64,000 nt of DNA, from positions 1,364,001-1,428,000 of the forward strand of contig NZ_JBEHZE010000001.1 of the NCBI RefSeq assembly GCF_041058985.1, in the 5' to 3' direction. The position numbers and the translations under genes are program-made. The notes under the pieces are model-generated. The model worked only from the letters and a program-made list of their open reading frames with translations. It did not search any database and had not been told where the DNA came from. Source of the DNA: Hyphococcus lacteus (GTDB taxonomy: Bacteria; Pseudomonadota; Alphaproteobacteria; Caulobacterales; Parvularculaceae). This document shows, piece by piece, positions 16,390-25,454 of the stretch (position 1 is the stretch's first letter; every line of letters starts with the position of its first letter).

Positions 16390-18603
16390 TTATGCCGCAA
16401 TAATTTTCGGTACGATTTGTTCGGGTGATCCAACCTCACGAACGATGCCGCGATCCATCCAGACGACAATGTCAGCGAGACGCATATGGCTTGGGCGCTG
16501 AGTGGTCATAATAACTGCACTTTTGCGGCGCTTTTCCTCGAGTATCGAAAGTAATGCACGCTCTCCATATACATCCAAGGTCGCTGCTGGTTCATCGAGA
16601 AGATAGATTGGGGCATCTTTAATGAACGCACGCGCGAGCGAAATTTGGCTCAGTAGTGCATCGGGCCAGGTCGAAAGCGCCATCGCCGTGCAACGCGTAT
16701 CCATACCTTCATCCAGCGCTGATCCAAAATATTTGTCTATGCCCAACTTTGTTGCGACCTCCATGACTTTATCACAGGTCGCATCTGGCCTAGCTAGACG
16801 GATATTTTGCGCAACAGTCCCGTGGAACAGATCTGGGGAAGAAAGCCCGACACCAATGGCATGACGCCATTCTCCTTTGTCTAATTGACGAAGGTCGAGC
16901 CCGTCGATGAAGATTGATCCGGCCTGTTGTTGATGTAGACCTAGTAACACTCGTAAAGCCGTAGATGTTCCTGATCCGCTCTGTCCGTATAGGCATAGTA
17001 TTTGGCCGGGGTTTACATCAAAGGATACACCACGGAGGGAGGGTTCTTTTTGACTCGGATAACGAAATGTTACTTTGTCAAAAACAATCCGGCCTTTGAA
17101 TGTTCTGGGAATGGTTGGCCCTGTGTTTGGTTCACGTTCGAGTGGAATTTGAACCAAACGGTCAACTTGTTGAATGCTCTGAAGTGTTTGGCCAAGTGTT
17201 AAGCCACTAAGAAACATGCTGCGAATTGGTCCGAGCACTCGCCATGACAAAGCCATAACGGCGATAAGCGCCCCAGCGCTCAAAGTGCCTTCAATGACTT
17301 GGCTCGTACCGATTGCTAGAACCGCGGCACCTGCTACCGCAACCATCGACTGAGAGAATGTTTGAATGATGAAATTCAACTGACGGGATTTCATATTCGC
17401 ATAGCTCGCTTCAGCCGAAAGCTTGCGTTGGCGTTTTAGCCAAATATGCTCCGCTCCCAAATCATGGATGGCCATTTGAGCGGATACAGCCTCTACCGTC
17501 AGGTTGTTTAACTGGGCGCGCTTATCACCGGCTTTGCGGATAAGCTCATTTGTTTTTGGTATCGCATAAGATGCGATAACAGCATAAAGCGCGACCAAGG
17601 ATATAGGTACCCAAACCAACGGGCCGCCAATAATTGCAATCACAGCTAAGAAAAGTAGAACGAATGGGAGGTCAAAAAGAGCACCAGCAAGAGGACCGGT
17701 AAAGGCTTCGCTCAAAGATGTCATTTGACGAAGTCGTGTCAATTGCGACCCAATCGGCGCATCTTCGGTATGCGCTAGCGCTAGATGCAGCAAGTGCCGA
17801 AATGCTGTTTCATTCAATTGTTCATCAAGTCGCGCGCCGAGATAAGCCTGCAGTCTTACGCGAACTTGCCGCAGAATAAAATCAGCCGCGATGATCAGGC
17901 CAATTCCTATCGTGAGACCGATCAAAACATCTGTCGATTTTGCGCCAACTGCTTTGTCGTAGACGGACATTACATATACGGGCGGCGCAAGGGCCAATAA
18001 ATTGACGGCAAAACTGATCAGAAAGATTTGAATTATAACGGGACGAAATGCTTTGAAAACGCCACGTGACCATGGGGGTGTCATTCCGGGTGCCGCTTGA
18101 GTGCTTTCTATTTGTTCTGGAAAAATTGCTAAAGCATTTAGAGAATTAATTTTACGCTCAGTGGTTTCACCGGTCACGGGATTAAACAACCGAACTGAAC
18201 CAAGTTCTTCTGCTTGTTCTGCAAGATTAACGCGGCCATCCGAAAACCGGATAAAGCAGGGCAGGAATTCATTACGCAAATTTTTGCTCGAAGCGGGTTC
18301 GACGGTAGATGAAAATCCGAGACGGAAAAGCACGGACCGAAACGAAGCGACCGACGTAATGTTATCCGCGTGCGGCATGGATTCAAAAATCCTCCGCTGA
18401 CCACCAGACCAGCCGATCAGCTTAAAAAAGCGATTGATCGTTGCAATGCAATCGCTATTTGCTGCGCCTTGAAAATTTTTCTTTCCAGAAAATGTCGCAC
18501 GCAATTTCTGTTGCATTTGATGAACGGGATGCGTTTTGCTTGGGCCAGCGGATTGGCGTGGACTTTCTGCAAAGGGTGTTCTCTGACTAACCTGTTTTAT
18601 CAT
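16390..18603 (-). CDS. Type I secretion ABC transporter with degenerate ATPase motifs (subunit A)
   Basis: A 737-residue fused protein: an N-terminal domain (about 1-150), six membrane helices (about 190-460), and an ABC domain. The N-terminal domain resembles a C39-like domain; Cys52 follows an Asp, but the catalytic histidine is not seen, so peptidase activity is unlikely. The ATPase domain departs from consensus at several points: Walker A reads Gly-Gln-Ser-Gly-Ser-Gly-Thr-Ser-Thr (near 540), with Thr in place of Lys; the Q-loop glutamine is a Ser; the signature Leu-Ser-Gly-Gly-Gln is Leu-Ser-Thr-Trp-Pro; and the switch histidine is Gln. Walker B Leu-Leu-Asp-Glu is intact. The reading frame is undamaged and is coupled to subunit B by an ATGA overlap, so this is not an obvious pseudogene. 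Confidence 0.85.
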   Translation of the reverse strand: MIKQVSQRTPFAESPRQSAGPSKTHPVHQMQQKLRATFSGKKNFQGAANSDCIATINRFFKLIGWSGGQRRIFESMPHADNITSVASFRSVLFRLGFSSTVEPASSKNLRNEFLPCFIRFSDGRVNLAEQAEELGSVRLFNPVTGETTERKINSLNALAIFPEQIESTQAAPGMTPPWSRGVFKAFRPVIIQIFLISFAVNLLALAPPVYVMSVYDKAVGAKSTDVLIGLTIGIGLIIAADFILRQVRVRLQAYLGARLDEQLNETAFRHLLHLALAHTEDAPIGSQLTRLRQMTSLSEAFTGPLAGALFDLPFVLLFLAVIAIIGGPLVWVPISLVALYAVIASYAIPKTNELIRKAGDKRAQLNNLTVEAVSAQMAIHDLGAEHIWLKRQRKLSAEASYANMKSRQLNFIIQTFSQSMVAVAGAAVLAIGTSQVIEGTLSAGALIAVMALSWRVLGPIRSMFLSGLTLGQTLQSIQQVDRLVQIPLEREPNTGPTIPRTFKGRIVFDKVTFRYPSQKEPSLRGVSFDVNPGQILCLYGQSGSGTSTALRVLLGLHQQQAGSIFIDGLDLRQLDKGEWRHAIGVGLSSPDLFHGTVAQNIRLARPDATCDKVMEVATKLGIDKYFGSALDEGMDTRCTAMALSTWPDALLSQISLARAFIKDAPIYLLDEPAATLDVYGERALLSILEEKRRKSAVIMTTQRPSHMRLADIVVWMDRGIVREVGSPEQIVPKIIAA

Positions 18604-20321
18604 GATGCCTGCGCCCGTTGTGGGGCCGCATTTCCGGAAATTGGCGCAATCGAACCGTGTTGAACTTGAAAAGTAGTATCGGCAAGTTTGATTAGTGACG
18701 GCCGATGGGTCGAAATAATAATGGTTATTCTTCCTCGTAATCGCATAAGTGCTTCGACCAGACGTTGTTCACCGGAGAGGTCAAGAAGTGTGTTCGCTTC
18801 ATCAAGTATCAGAACAGAAGGATGCGCCGCGATTGCGCGGGCGATACAAATACGTTGCGCTGTCGGTGAAGGAATGTCGCGTCCAGCGGCACTTTTCAGT
18901 AGTGTATCATAGCCGAGGGGCATTCGAACGACTTCGGTATCAAGTCCCACGATCCGTGATGCTGTAAGCGCCGTTTTCGTCGAGTACTCGCCGAACATGG
19001 TTAGATTTTCCAGAATGCTGCCGCGAAACAGCGTTGGATTTTGACCGACATATCGAACGGATTTGCGCATATTCTCTGATCCAATATCTGAAGAGATTGA
19101 ATCGGTTCCGAGGTAGATGGCCCCGCTGGTGATCGGAGTGTCCCCCATGATTGAGCGAAGCAAAGAAGAGCGTCCACTTCCGTCGTCGCCCTTAAGCGCA
19201 ACAATTTCGCCGGCATTAATTTTAAAACTCAAGTCGGAAAAAATAGGCTTCGAATTTTCGTGCTGAATTGTGGCGAATTCAAAAGTGATACTCTTTGGCG
19301 TGATCTTGTTGGGTAGTTTTCTGGGGCGAAGTATTTCGGAGTCACAGCTGGAAAACAGCAACCCTATTCGTTCACGACGGTGGTTCGCCAGCTGGATATC
19401 ATTTAGACTGGTCAGTGATCGTAACAATGGTTGTAGAAGCTGAGATGATAGCAACATGCAGCACGCTAACGCACCGAGTGTTAAACGCCCGTCTAATACC
19501 ATTAACGCACCAACGCCAACAATCGCGATGACTGATAGTGAGGCATAAATTGCATTATATGCTTGAGCCGTGCTGCTTAATTGTATGATCTTTTGCGTGA
19601 TAACGCTCGCCGCTGATTGAAGTCGCTCGAACCGTCTCATCATCAACGGCTCCATTGCTATAGATTTAATGGTTTGCATTGAGCGAAGCACTTCAATCAA
19701 AAAGTCCTGTTTCCGTGATTCATGTGCTTCTCGTTCCGCAACCGCTGAATTTAGAGATTGGGTACGACGAGCGGCCAGATATCCAAAGCCTGCAAATAGT
19801 GTTAGCACCACGCAAAATACCCACCCGCCTATAAGAACGATGACAGAAGCAAAAATAGGTATGAAAAACACGTCGACTGCTACAACACGGGACTGTCCGC
19901 CAATGAACCCTCCTAAACCGGAGATCGCATTGAGGCGTTCGAGATGTTCGCTAGCAGTGGTCCGCTTGAATTTTGATGGACGTGTTGCGAGCATAGATGC
20001 TAGCGCTTTTGTGGTTAGTCGATGAGTATAAGATGCGGCTGCCCAGTTGATGACTGACGCGCGAAAGTACTTTAACAGACCATCAATAATCACGACACAG
20101 ATTAACATCAAGATGAGAGCGGACAAAGTGCTATAGGCGGCATTGGGCAATACACGGTCATAAATTTGTAAGACCGTTAGCGGCAATGCTAGCCCGAGCA
20201 GATTGATTATGGCTGATGCAATATATGTGGTTTTATTGAGTGCTGGTTCTGGCAGTCCGCGCACTGCAGGGTCTGGTGCAGGACGAAGCCCGGTTAGCAA
20301 TGCTCGTGCATTCTGTAACAT
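18600..20321 (-). CDS. Type I secretion ABC transporter with degenerate ATPase motifs (subunit B)
   Basis: A 573-residue membrane-ABC fusion, first gene of the secretion operon. Six hydrophobic segments lie in residues 25-310. The ABC domain has Walker A Gly-Asp-Asp-Gly-Ser-Gly-Arg-Ser-Ser (near 385), where Arg replaces the essential Lys; the Q-loop Val-Gly-Gln-Asn is normal. The signature is reduced to Ile-Pro-Ser-Pro-Thr-Ala-Gln (near 484). Walker B Leu-Ile-Leu-Asp-Glu and the switch histidine Ser-Thr-His-Arg are present. With subunit A it would form a heterodimer in which neither composite ATP site is canonical. An atypical type I system with two ABC proteins is known from Vibrio cholerae (RtxB and RtxE), so a paired arrangement itself has precedent. 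Confidence 0.83.
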   Translation of the reverse strand: MLQNARALLTGLRPAPDPAVRGLPEPALNKTTYIASAIINLLGLALPLTVLQIYDRVLPNAAYSTLSALILMLICVVIIDGLLKYFRASVINWAAASYTHRLTTKALASMLATRPSKFKRTTASEHLERLNAISGLGGFIGGQSRVVAVDVFFIPIFASVIVLIGGWVFCVVLTLFAGFGYLAARRTQSLNSAVAEREAHESRKQDFLIEVLRSMQTIKSIAMEPLMMRRFERLQSAASVITQKIIQLSSTAQAYNAIYASLSVIAIVGVGALMVLDGRLTLGALACCMLLSSQLLQPLLRSLTSLNDIQLANHRRERIGLLFSSCDSEILRPRKLPNKITPKSITFEFATIQHENSKPIFSDLSFKINAGEIVALKGDDGSGRSSLLRSIMGDTPITSGAIYLGTDSISSDIGSENMRKSVRYVGQNPTLFRGSILENLTMFGEYSTKTALTASRIVGLDTEVVRMPLGYDTLLKSAAGRDIPSPTAQRICIARAIAAHPSVLILDEANTLLDLSGEQRLVEALMRLRGRITIIISTHRPSLIKLADTTFQVQHGSIAPISGNAAPQRAQAS

Positions 20322-20500
20322 AGATTAATTTTACTCGTTACGAAATTGTTCAGGCCCTGTTTATGGTTAAATCCTTTCGGAATAATAATTTCAGTCAAAA
20401 AAACTGTTCGATTTACGTTTGATTAACTAGCTTGATAAGTTCCTGATTAATTACATTTGGCTAGGGTGCCCTCAGTTGTGTATCAACAGAAGGCATTCAA
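20322..20500. promoter_or_regulatory. Divergent intergenic region of the secretion locus
   Basis: The AT-rich 179 bases between the start of ABC subunit B (minus) and the start of the cadherin/RTX gene (plus) must hold the promoters of both units. A GAAGG at 20489-20493 precedes the ATG at 20501 as ribosome site. I could not pick out a confident -35/-10 pair or an operator. Confidence 0.45.
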
Positions 20501-23500
20501 ATGGCTCAAAATTCAAACCCTCGTTCAGGCAATCAGGTTGCTCCGGAATCTGGCAAGCCCGTACACACAAACAGTGATTCAGCAGTTGAACGTGAAGATC
20601 TTGAGTTACAATCGGAGCAAGAGGCGCTTAAGAATGCCAGAGAGACGTCGCCTGAAGAAATAACGGGTGGGGATGGCTTTGAGGGCCGAGAGAACTTTCA
20701 TTACGGGGCACAAAACGCTGAAGATGATTTGGCTGAAGGTTCTAGTTCAGGTAGAACCGACGGTGGCGAATTCTCTGCGGCATCCGACCTCTATGAACTA
20801 AATGGAAGCACAGAGGTTTCTTCTGTGCCGGCGCAATCAGCTGGAAAATCTACAGAAACTCGTTTTGTAGATCAGGCCGTATCGCCTGAGGAAGCACAGG
20901 TTCATACCGCATCTTTTACGCCTGAGAATTGGCGGATGCCTAGCGCACCAGAATTTTCGTCTGGTGCCGATCCGCAAGTTCAAAATGTTGACATTGGCGA
21001 GCAATCGCCGAGCGAAACGGCTTCGGTGTCTACATTAAGGGGGGTGCCAAATAATGCACCGTCAGATCTAGTGCTTTCGTCTCAGGCTGTTGCTGAGAAC
21101 GCGCCCGGTATTGTTGTTGCTGAACTGAGTGCATTTGATCCTGATAAAAATGATATAGTTTCATTTTCTCTTTCAGAAGATGAATCTGGCCTGTTCGAAG
21201 TTGTTGGAAATCAGTTGAAACTTCGAGAGGGGATTTCATTAGATTTCGAAACACAAAATTCGTATGTCGTGACAATTCAGGTTACCGATGAAGATGGTGC
21301 CGGTTTTTTTCAAACAGTAACGCTTGATGTAAATGATGTGAATGAAGCGCCGACAGCGCTTACATTATCTGGTAGCGGTGTAAACGAAAATGCAACAGGT
21401 GCGATCATAGGTGACGTTTCGGCTTTTGATCCGGATTTTGGCGACGCTTTAAATTATAGTGTATCAGATGAACGTTTCGAGGTGGTTGCCGGGCAGTTGA
21501 AACTTAAAAGTGGTATTAGTTTAGATGCCGAAACTGCGAATGCGATCACGTTAGAAATTACAGCGACCGATAGTGAAGGCTTCGAAACTATTGAACGATT
21601 TACAGTCAACGTGAACGACGTCAACGAGGCACCTGTTGATATTCAGTTCTCAGAATTGTCAGTGGACGAAAATAACGCAGGGGCGATCATATCAACTTTG
21701 ACTGCGTTAGATCCGGATGTTGGTGATGTTGCATCTTTCGCTATTGTTTCTGACTTATCTGATAACTTTGAGATTACCGGTAATCGGTTGAAGCTAAAAG
21801 ATGGGGTTTCATTGGATCATGAAGCGCAACCGAGTTTTGATATAACAATTTCAGTGACAGATCAAAACGGCGCTCAATTTGAAAAGACCGTGACGGTTGA
21901 TGTCTCAGATATAAACGAAACACCGACCGATCTTTATCTTTCTGATAACAGTGTTAGTGAGAATGAAGCGGGTGCGGTTGTTGCAACGTTAAGTTCATCT
22001 GACCCCGATCAAAATGAGAGTCTCACATACACCATAAGCGAAGATAATTCAGGTCAGTTTGAGATTGTCGGGGATCAGTTAAAACTCAAAGATGGCGTTA
22101 CGCTTGATCGTGAAAGTGAAGCGTCACATGATGTAACGGTTGAAGTGACGGACAGTGCGGGGAATAGCTATCTTGAGACAGTCACGATTGACGTTGCAGA
22201 TGTCAACGAAGCCCCAGTTGATGTTTCCATTACCCCTAACCAAAGTAATGGTGTGCTGTCACTTAATCAGCGCGGCGGTAACGACGATTACGCTATCGCC
22301 TCGAATCTTGAAGGTTTTCCGAATGATGCGCTAACTGTTGAGGTTAGTTTTGCCTCATCTCAAACGGATGTTGGCAATGGTGTTCCGTTGTTCTCATATG
22401 CTGCGAGCAATGGTGGGCATAATGAAGCGTTGATCTGGCTGAATGGGTCATCTGGCCGCGTTAGTATTTTTCTTGCTAACAAAAGCTTTGACACTGGAAT
22501 TTCTAATTCGAGCTTATTGGACGGCGAGCAGCACCAGATTTCATTTAGTTGGGATCAGTCATCGAATGACCTAAAGGTTTACGTTGATGGAGAGCTCAGT
22601 TTTTCCCAAAGCATTGAGATACGAGATCTAGTTTCTGATGGTACGTTGGTCTTCGGTCAGGAACAGGACGCCGAGGGTGGGCGCTTCGATACTTCCCAAG
22701 TTTTTGAGGGACAAATTTCCGAAGTAAGAATATTCGACTATGCAAGAAGTGAGGATGAAATTTCCGATCATGCCGGTCGTCAAATTGATGACCCTGAAAC
22801 GGAACCCGGTCTTGTAAATAACTGGATCATGAATGACACAGATGGTGTTGTTGAGGATCTTGTCGGCGTTGATCATTTGCAGCTTAAGAATGGGGCGCAG
22901 ATTGAGGGTGGAATTGCTTACGGTGTTCCGACCGTTACCGAAAATCAAAATGGCGCAACGGTGGGAACACTGAGCGCTAGCGACCCACAAACAGGCGGAA
23001 ATGTCACTGAATTCGTGATTTCAGATGACGCGTCGGGAAAATTTGAAATTGTCGGAGATCAGTTGAAGTTAAAACCCGGCGCATCGTTAGATTATGAAAA
23101 TCAGAGCGAGCATCAGATTACGGTCAAAGCTGTCGGTGCTGATGGGGCCTCTACGGAACAGTTGATTACGGTTAGTGTTGCGGATGTTGACGAGACCAAC
23201 ACAATTACTGGTACGGAAAGGAATGACCGACTTTACGGTGAAGCTGGACAAGACACAATTTACGGCAATGGCGGTAACGATGTTATCAATGGCCGGGGTG
23301 GCGCGGACACCCTCTATGGCGGCGATGGGAATGATATAATATACGCCGATTCCCAAGATACTGTATTCGGCGGCGATGGCAGGGATCGCGTGATCACTCA
23401 GGGGACAGATGGGATTTCCATCGACATGGCTGCTTCAAGCGTTGAACGTGTTGATGGTGGTGCTGGCAGCGATAAGATTGATGCGAGCGGGATGAAGGAG

Positions 23501-24016
23501 CGCGTCATTCAGNNNNNNNNNNNNNNNNNNNNNNNNNNNNNNNNNNNNNNNNNNNNNNNNNNNNNNNNNNNNNNNNNNNNNNNNNNNNNNNNNNNNNNNN
23601 NNNNNNNNNGGATGAAGGAACGCGTCATTCAGATTGGTAATGGCGGCGATGACACTCTGGTCGGTGGTGCTGGGAACGACTATCTGCGTGGTGACGCCGG
23701 TTCAGACACGTTAACGGGCGGTATAGGAAATGATACACTAGTCGGTGGCGATGACTCTGACGTCTTTGTCTATGAGCTCGGTGACGGATCTGACCGTATC
23801 TACGGTGGTTCAGGTTGGACTGATACGATTCAACTCGACCTTGGTGATATGACGATGGCCGACTTTGGAACCGACTGGACAGTTAATCTGACCCAAGGCT
23901 CTATCGTTTCGCAAGACGATAGTGGACTTGTCTTTAGTGATGACGCGAATGGGATAATCAACTTCGAAGACGGTTCGACAATTCAGTTCACTGAAATAGA
24001 GCAGGTATTAATCTAA
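20501..24016 (+). CDS. Giant cadherin/LamG/RTX-repeat protein, type I secreted
   Basis: A calcium-dependent surface or secreted protein of 1171 residues as assembled, interrupted by 97 N. Residues 1-180 are acidic, polar and probably disordered, without a signal peptide. Four cadherin-like repeats follow (about 184-283, 283-377, 377-475, 474-572), each ending in Asp-Val-Asn-Asp-Val-Asn-Glu-Ala-Pro or a close variant. Next comes a LamG/concanavalin-like domain (about 575-800), then a fifth cadherin-like repeat (about 808-895). RTX nonapeptides of the Gly-Gly-x-Gly-x-Asp type lie at about 910-950 and 1047-1093. The last 70 residues end Ile-Gln-Phe-Thr-Glu-Ile-Glu-Gln-Val-Leu-Ile, a typical type I C-terminal signal. 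The divergent ABC-ABC-HlyD operon is the obvious exporter. An adhesion role is inferred. Confidence 0.88.
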   Translation: MAQNSNPRSGNQVAPESGKPVHTNSDSAVEREDLELQSEQEALKNARETSPEEITGGDGFEGRENFHYGAQNAEDDLAEGSSSGRTDGGEFSAASDLYELNGSTEVSSVPAQSAGKSTETRFVDQAVSPEEAQVHTASFTPENWRMPSAPEFSSGADPQVQNVDIGEQSPSETASVSTLRGVPNNAPSDLVLSSQAVAENAPGIVVAELSAFDPDKNDIVSFSLSEDESGLFEVVGNQLKLREGISLDFETQNSYVVTIQVTDEDGAGFFQTVTLDVNDVNEAPTALTLSGSGVNENATGAIIGDVSAFDPDFGDALNYSVSDERFEVVAGQLKLKSGISLDAETANAITLEITATDSEGFETIERFTVNVNDVNEAPVDIQFSELSVDENNAGAIISTLTALDPDVGDVASFAIVSDLSDNFEITGNRLKLKDGVSLDHEAQPSFDITISVTDQNGAQFEKTVTVDVSDINETPTDLYLSDNSVSENEAGAVVATLSSSDPDQNESLTYTISEDNSGQFEIVGDQLKLKDGVTLDRESEASHDVTVEVTDSAGNSYLETVTIDVADVNEAPVDVSITPNQSNGVLSLNQRGGNDDYAIASNLEGFPNDALTVEVSFASSQTDVGNGVPLFSYAASNGGHNEALIWLNGSSGRVSIFLANKSFDTGISNSSLLDGEQHQISFSWDQSSNDLKVYVDGELSFSQSIEIRDLVSDGTLVFGQEQDAEGGRFDTSQVFEGQISEVRIFDYARSEDEISDHAGRQIDDPETEPGLVNNWIMNDTDGVVEDLVGVDHLQLKNGAQIEGGIAYGVPTVTENQNGATVGTLSASDPQTGGNVTEFVISDDASGKFEIVGDQLKLKPGASLDYENQSEHQITVKAVGADGASTEQLITVSVADVDETNTITGTERNDRLYGEAGQDTIYGNGGNDVINGRGGADTLYGGDGNDIIYADSQDTVFGGDGRDRVITQGTDGISIDMAASSVERVDGGAGSDKIDASGMKERVIQXXXXXXXXXXXXXXXXXXXXXXXXXXXXXXXXXMKERVIQIGNGGDDTLVGGAGNDYLRGDAGSDTLTGGIGNDTLVGGDDSDVFVYELGDGSDRIYGGSGWTDTIQLDLGDMTMADFGTDWTVNLTQGSIVSQDDSGLVFSDDANGIINFEDGSTIQFTEIEQVLI
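23490..23632 (+). repeat. Assembly gap of 97 N flanked by a 23-bp direct repeat
   Basis: Bases 23513-23609 are N. The 23 bases before the gap (23490-23512) and the 23 after it (23610-23632) are the same apart from one G/A difference, and both encode Met-Lys-Glu-Arg-Val-Ile-Gln. The copies lie 120 bases (40 codons) apart, so the reading frame is kept only if the gap size is right. The simplest view is a collapsed tandem repeat in the RTX region. Confidence 0.85.
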
Positions 24017-24105
24017 CGTGTTGGGCAATCAGAGTGCGGATTTCCTGATTGAATGAAAGTTCGCCCGTTGCTTGGTGAATTTCAGTTTTTGATCAATCAA
24101 GAAAA

Positions 24106-24181
24106 TGGTGAGCCCAGATGGGTTCGAACCATCGACCTACTGATTAAAAGTCAGTTGCTCTACCGGCTGAGCTATGGGCCC
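24106..24181 (-). tRNA. tRNA-Lys (anticodon TTT)
   Basis: The 76-base minus-strand cloverleaf has acceptor arms GGGCCCA and TGGGCTC (seven pairs, one G-T), a D-arm with AGCTCAGCCGGTAGAGC, an anticodon stem-loop ACTGACTTTTAATCAGT with TTT, and a T-arm GATGGTTCGAACCCATC. The CCA end is encoded (24106-24108). It reads lysine codons AAA/AAG. Confidence 0.96.
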
Positions 24182-24326
24182 ACGACGTCGGGGATTTGAA
24201 ATAGGCATCCCGTCTAAAGAAATGCCGCCCACGATCCCGTGAAGCGGCAACCGCCTTGGAAGGCGCGGAACATAGGGGCGCGTTTTGACGGGGTCAACCG
24301 ATTCGGCACCATAAAATGATGCTTTT

Positions 24327-25454
24327 TTACACTAATTCTTCGCCCGTATCGTCTTTGAACTTTGACACAAATTCGTTGAATTGACCGGCGCTAATCGCAT
24401 CACGTATCTCAGACATAAGGTCTTGATAATATTGAAGATTGTGCCAAGTCAAAAGCATGGGTGCCAGATATTCGCCGGCGCGGAACAGGTGGTGAATATA
24501 GGCTTTTGAATAATCGCGGCTGGCTGGGCAGTCGCTTTCGGGATCAAGAGGGGTCGGGTCATCAGCAAATTTGGCGTTCTTGATGTTGATGGGACCTGTT
24601 TTCGTCCACGCCTGCCCATGGCGTCCCGATCGGGTTGGGGCCACGCAATCGAACATATCAATGCCGCGAGCGACTGCGCCGACAATGTCAGCGGGCTTCC
24701 CGACCCCCATCAAATAGCGTGGTTTAGTTTGGGGCATGTGCGGCGTGGTGAAATCAAGAACGCGGAACATTTCCTCTCTGCCCTCACCAACGGCAAGGCC
24801 GCCGACGGAATACCCAGGAAAATCGATTTCCATTAATCGATCAAGGCTTTCCCGCCGTAAATCTTCGTAATTTGCGCCTTGCACAATGCCGAACAATGCT
24901 TGACCTGGTTTGGACAGGTTTTCAAAAGCTTGTTTGGAACGCTCGGCCCATCTCGCTGACAATAGCATAGAGTTTCGCGCGTCTTCATGAGCAATTGGAA
25001 TGGCCGGACATTCGTCGAGTTGCATTTGGATATCCGATCCCAAAAGGCACTGAACTTCTATCGAACGTTCGGGCGTTAACATGTGCTTCGAGCCGTCAAT
25101 ATGGGACTGAAATGAAACACCTTCTTCAGTTAGCTTTCGTAATTTAGAAAGTGACATGACCTGAAACCCACCCGAGTCCGTCAGGATAGGCCGAGGCCAA
25201 TTCATAAATTGGTGAAGCCCACCAAGTTTTGCTACACGCTCAGCCGTAGGTCGAAGCATCAAGTGATAAGTGTTGCCTAGTACAATGTCCGCACCGGTGG
25301 CCCGCACGTGATCGGGCAGCATTGCTTTGACTGTCGCTGCGGTGCCAACTGGCATAAAGGCTGGCGTTCTTATCTCACCTTTTGGAGTTGAAATATGGCC
25401 GGTGCGCGCTTGTCCGTCGGTGGCGGCAAGTGAAAAGCTGAATTTATCGGTCAA
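24327..25454 (-). CDS. tgt: tRNA-guanine transglycosylase with altered zinc site
   Basis: Tgt swaps the G34 base of tRNA-Asp, -Asn, -His and -Tyr for preQ1, the entry point of queuosine into tRNA. The 375-residue protein has family length, Asp93 in Leu-Thr-Asp-Ser-Gly-Gly-Phe-Gln, and the nucleophile region Phe-Asp-Cys-Val-Ala-Pro-Thr-Arg with Asp269. The structural zinc site, normally Cys-x-Cys-x2-Cys plus a distant His, reads Ser307-Asp-Cys309-Pro-Ala-Ser312 with His338: two of four ligands are serine. The DNA (AGC codons) leaves no doubt. Either the protein folds without zinc or uses other ligands. It overlaps the CsaA-like gene by four bases, in the order queA, csaA, tgt on the minus strand. 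Confidence 0.92.
   Translation of the reverse strand: MTDKFSFSLAATDGQARTGHISTPKGEIRTPAFMPVGTAATVKAMLPDHVRATGADIVLGNTYHLMLRPTAERVAKLGGLHQFMNWPRPILTDSGGFQVMSLSKLRKLTEEGVSFQSHIDGSKHMLTPERSIEVQCLLGSDIQMQLDECPAIPIAHEDARNSMLLSARWAERSKQAFENLSKPGQALFGIVQGANYEDLRRESLDRLMEIDFPGYSVGGLAVGEGREEMFRVLDFTTPHMPQTKPRYLMGVGKPADIVGAVARGIDMFDCVAPTRSGRHGQAWTKTGPINIKNAKFADDPTPLDPESDCPASRDYSKAYIHHLFRAGEYLAPMLLTWHNLQYYQDLMSEIRDAISAGQFNEFVSKFKDDTGEELV

Noticed and set aside
16390..20321. The two ABC genes as pseudogenes
   Set aside because: Both frames are complete, overlap by ATGA and keep Walker B; the losses are limited to defined ATPase motifs.
20501..24016. The RTX gene as a frameshifted pair
   Set aside because: The frame is continuous on both sides of the gap at the placed spacing of 120 bases, and both sides carry RTX features; only the true gap length is unknown.
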